Source: Larimichthys crocea (Eukaryota > Chordata > Actinopteri > Sciaenidae). Taken from it: a DNA stretch of 64,000 bases. The notes under the pieces were generated by a model that was not told the origin of the DNA, did not search any database, and worked only from the letters and a program-made list of their open reading frames with translations. The stretch covers positions 5,610,979-5,674,978 of the forward strand of contig NC_040022.1 of assembly GCF_000972845.2 (NCBI RefSeq). The letters are read 5' to 3'. This document shows positions 63,301 through 64,000 of the stretch, in pieces. How positions within the stretch are numbered: position 1 is the stretch's first letter; each line of letters begins with the position of its first letter. The position numbers and the translations under genes were made by a program.

Positions 63301-64000
63301 GAAAGATGATCTCACCCGCATTTCTGCAATATTAGCCTGATGAAAACGATGGCATTTTTAGATCTTACGCTCCATGTCTTTATATATATATATATATATA
63401 TATATATTTGCTGGAATTAAGAGCAGGCTGACTTTGCTGGGACGCTAATTGGAAAAGTGGGAAAAGGAGAACTAATTGGACAATATAAGAGGATCTCTTT
63501 ATGCAGTTTATGTTATATGATGAGTAATCTGCAAATCCATCAGATCCAGACATTCATCATTAGAGATGAGCGTATGAAGCATGGATTTCATCAAATATTT
63601 TTAGATTAATCATGTCAATTAATAACTACTACATATGATGAGCCTGGTGTATAAACATAAAATTAATGACAATATTGTTGTTGGAGTCACATAAAATGTG
63701 TCTTTTAAATACTGTAAATGTCCTTATAGCTGCATATAACAACATACTAATGTCTTATAAACCAATTATTAAATGTTCATATATTATATTATAAATGCTA
63801 AATAGGGGTCTTAAAGTTAAGTATGTCGAAAGAAATATCGATGTAATTAATTTACGGAAAAACGAAGTGAAGAATTTGACTGAATCTTTGACATAATCTC
63901 ATAAAGCATTCATAAATATTGTTTTTTAGTCTTTGTCAGTGTTTTAAAAGATCAGCCAGTTAATGTGAGAGTAATAGCGAGATCCAATCTTGCGTTTTCA
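60324..64000. other. gene-free stretch at the end of the window
   Basis: No supported exon. The stretch 61400-61960 is non-repetitive with many ATTA cores (GCCGTAATTACTCC, GTTGTAATTGG) and is the best candidate regulatory block here. The stretch 62480-62660 is similar (TAATTAATTATGAATG). The end of the window is AT-rich with a (TA)n array and no recognisable feature. Confidence 0.5.
63380..63407. repeat. (TA)n microsatellite
   Basis: Uninterrupted TA run of about 28 bp. Confidence 0.9.

Noticed and set aside
25626..64000. nxph3 expected downstream by mammalian synteny
   Set aside because: No long minus-strand frame of neurexophilin type is present anywhere in this part.

Overview
The window is nuclear DNA of a vertebrate, almost certainly a teleost fish and probably a percomorph. 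The organism call rests on intron-split coding exons with GT-AG junctions, abundant long (CA)n/(GT)n and (TC)n microsatellites, and several interspersed repeats I recognise as typical of fish genomes (tRNA-type SINEs, a fish SINE 3' tail, hAT, pogo and TTAA-flanked DNA elements, an L1-like ORF2 remnant).

Only one gene can be supported: the 3' half of spop (speckle-type POZ protein, the substrate adaptor of the CUL3 ubiquitin ligase), on the + strand. Five coding exons lie at 9235-9412, 15840-15895, 18688-18810, 20469-20611 and 24183-24327. They join in frame to 645 nt (214 codons plus stop), matching human SPOP residues 161-374: the end of the MATH-BTB linker, the BTB domain, the 3-box/BACK region and the basic C-terminal nuclear localisation signal. 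The N-terminal MATH exons are not in the window, so bases 1-9234 are read as intron and the gene begins upstream.

Layout. 1-9234: spop intron with microsatellites, a SINE and other fish repeats. 9235-24327: spop exons and introns; an antisense L1-like remnant (about 10320-11320) lies in the first of these introns, and two oppositely oriented copies of a TTAA-flanked element lie in the first and last. 24328 to about 24950: probable spop 3' UTR. 24951-25625: a short inverted-terminal-repeat element just after it. 25626-64000: about 38 kb with no recognisable protein-coding exon. This part holds three hAT-type non-autonomous elements, each with a perfect 8-bp target-site duplication (32813-33481, 34717-35273, 60145-60323), a pogo/Tigger-like element interrupted by a SINE tail (43686-44118), many older repeats, and stretches of non-repetitive, ATTA-rich sequence that look like conserved regulatory DNA. 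That last reading is inference; conservation cannot be tested here.

No operon-like system, CRISPR array, tRNA, rRNA or novel multi-gene system was found. The most checkable observations are the exact element boundaries with target-site duplications, the inverted TTAA-element pair that brackets three spop exons, and a recurrent CTGCTAAT motif in the gene-poor region.
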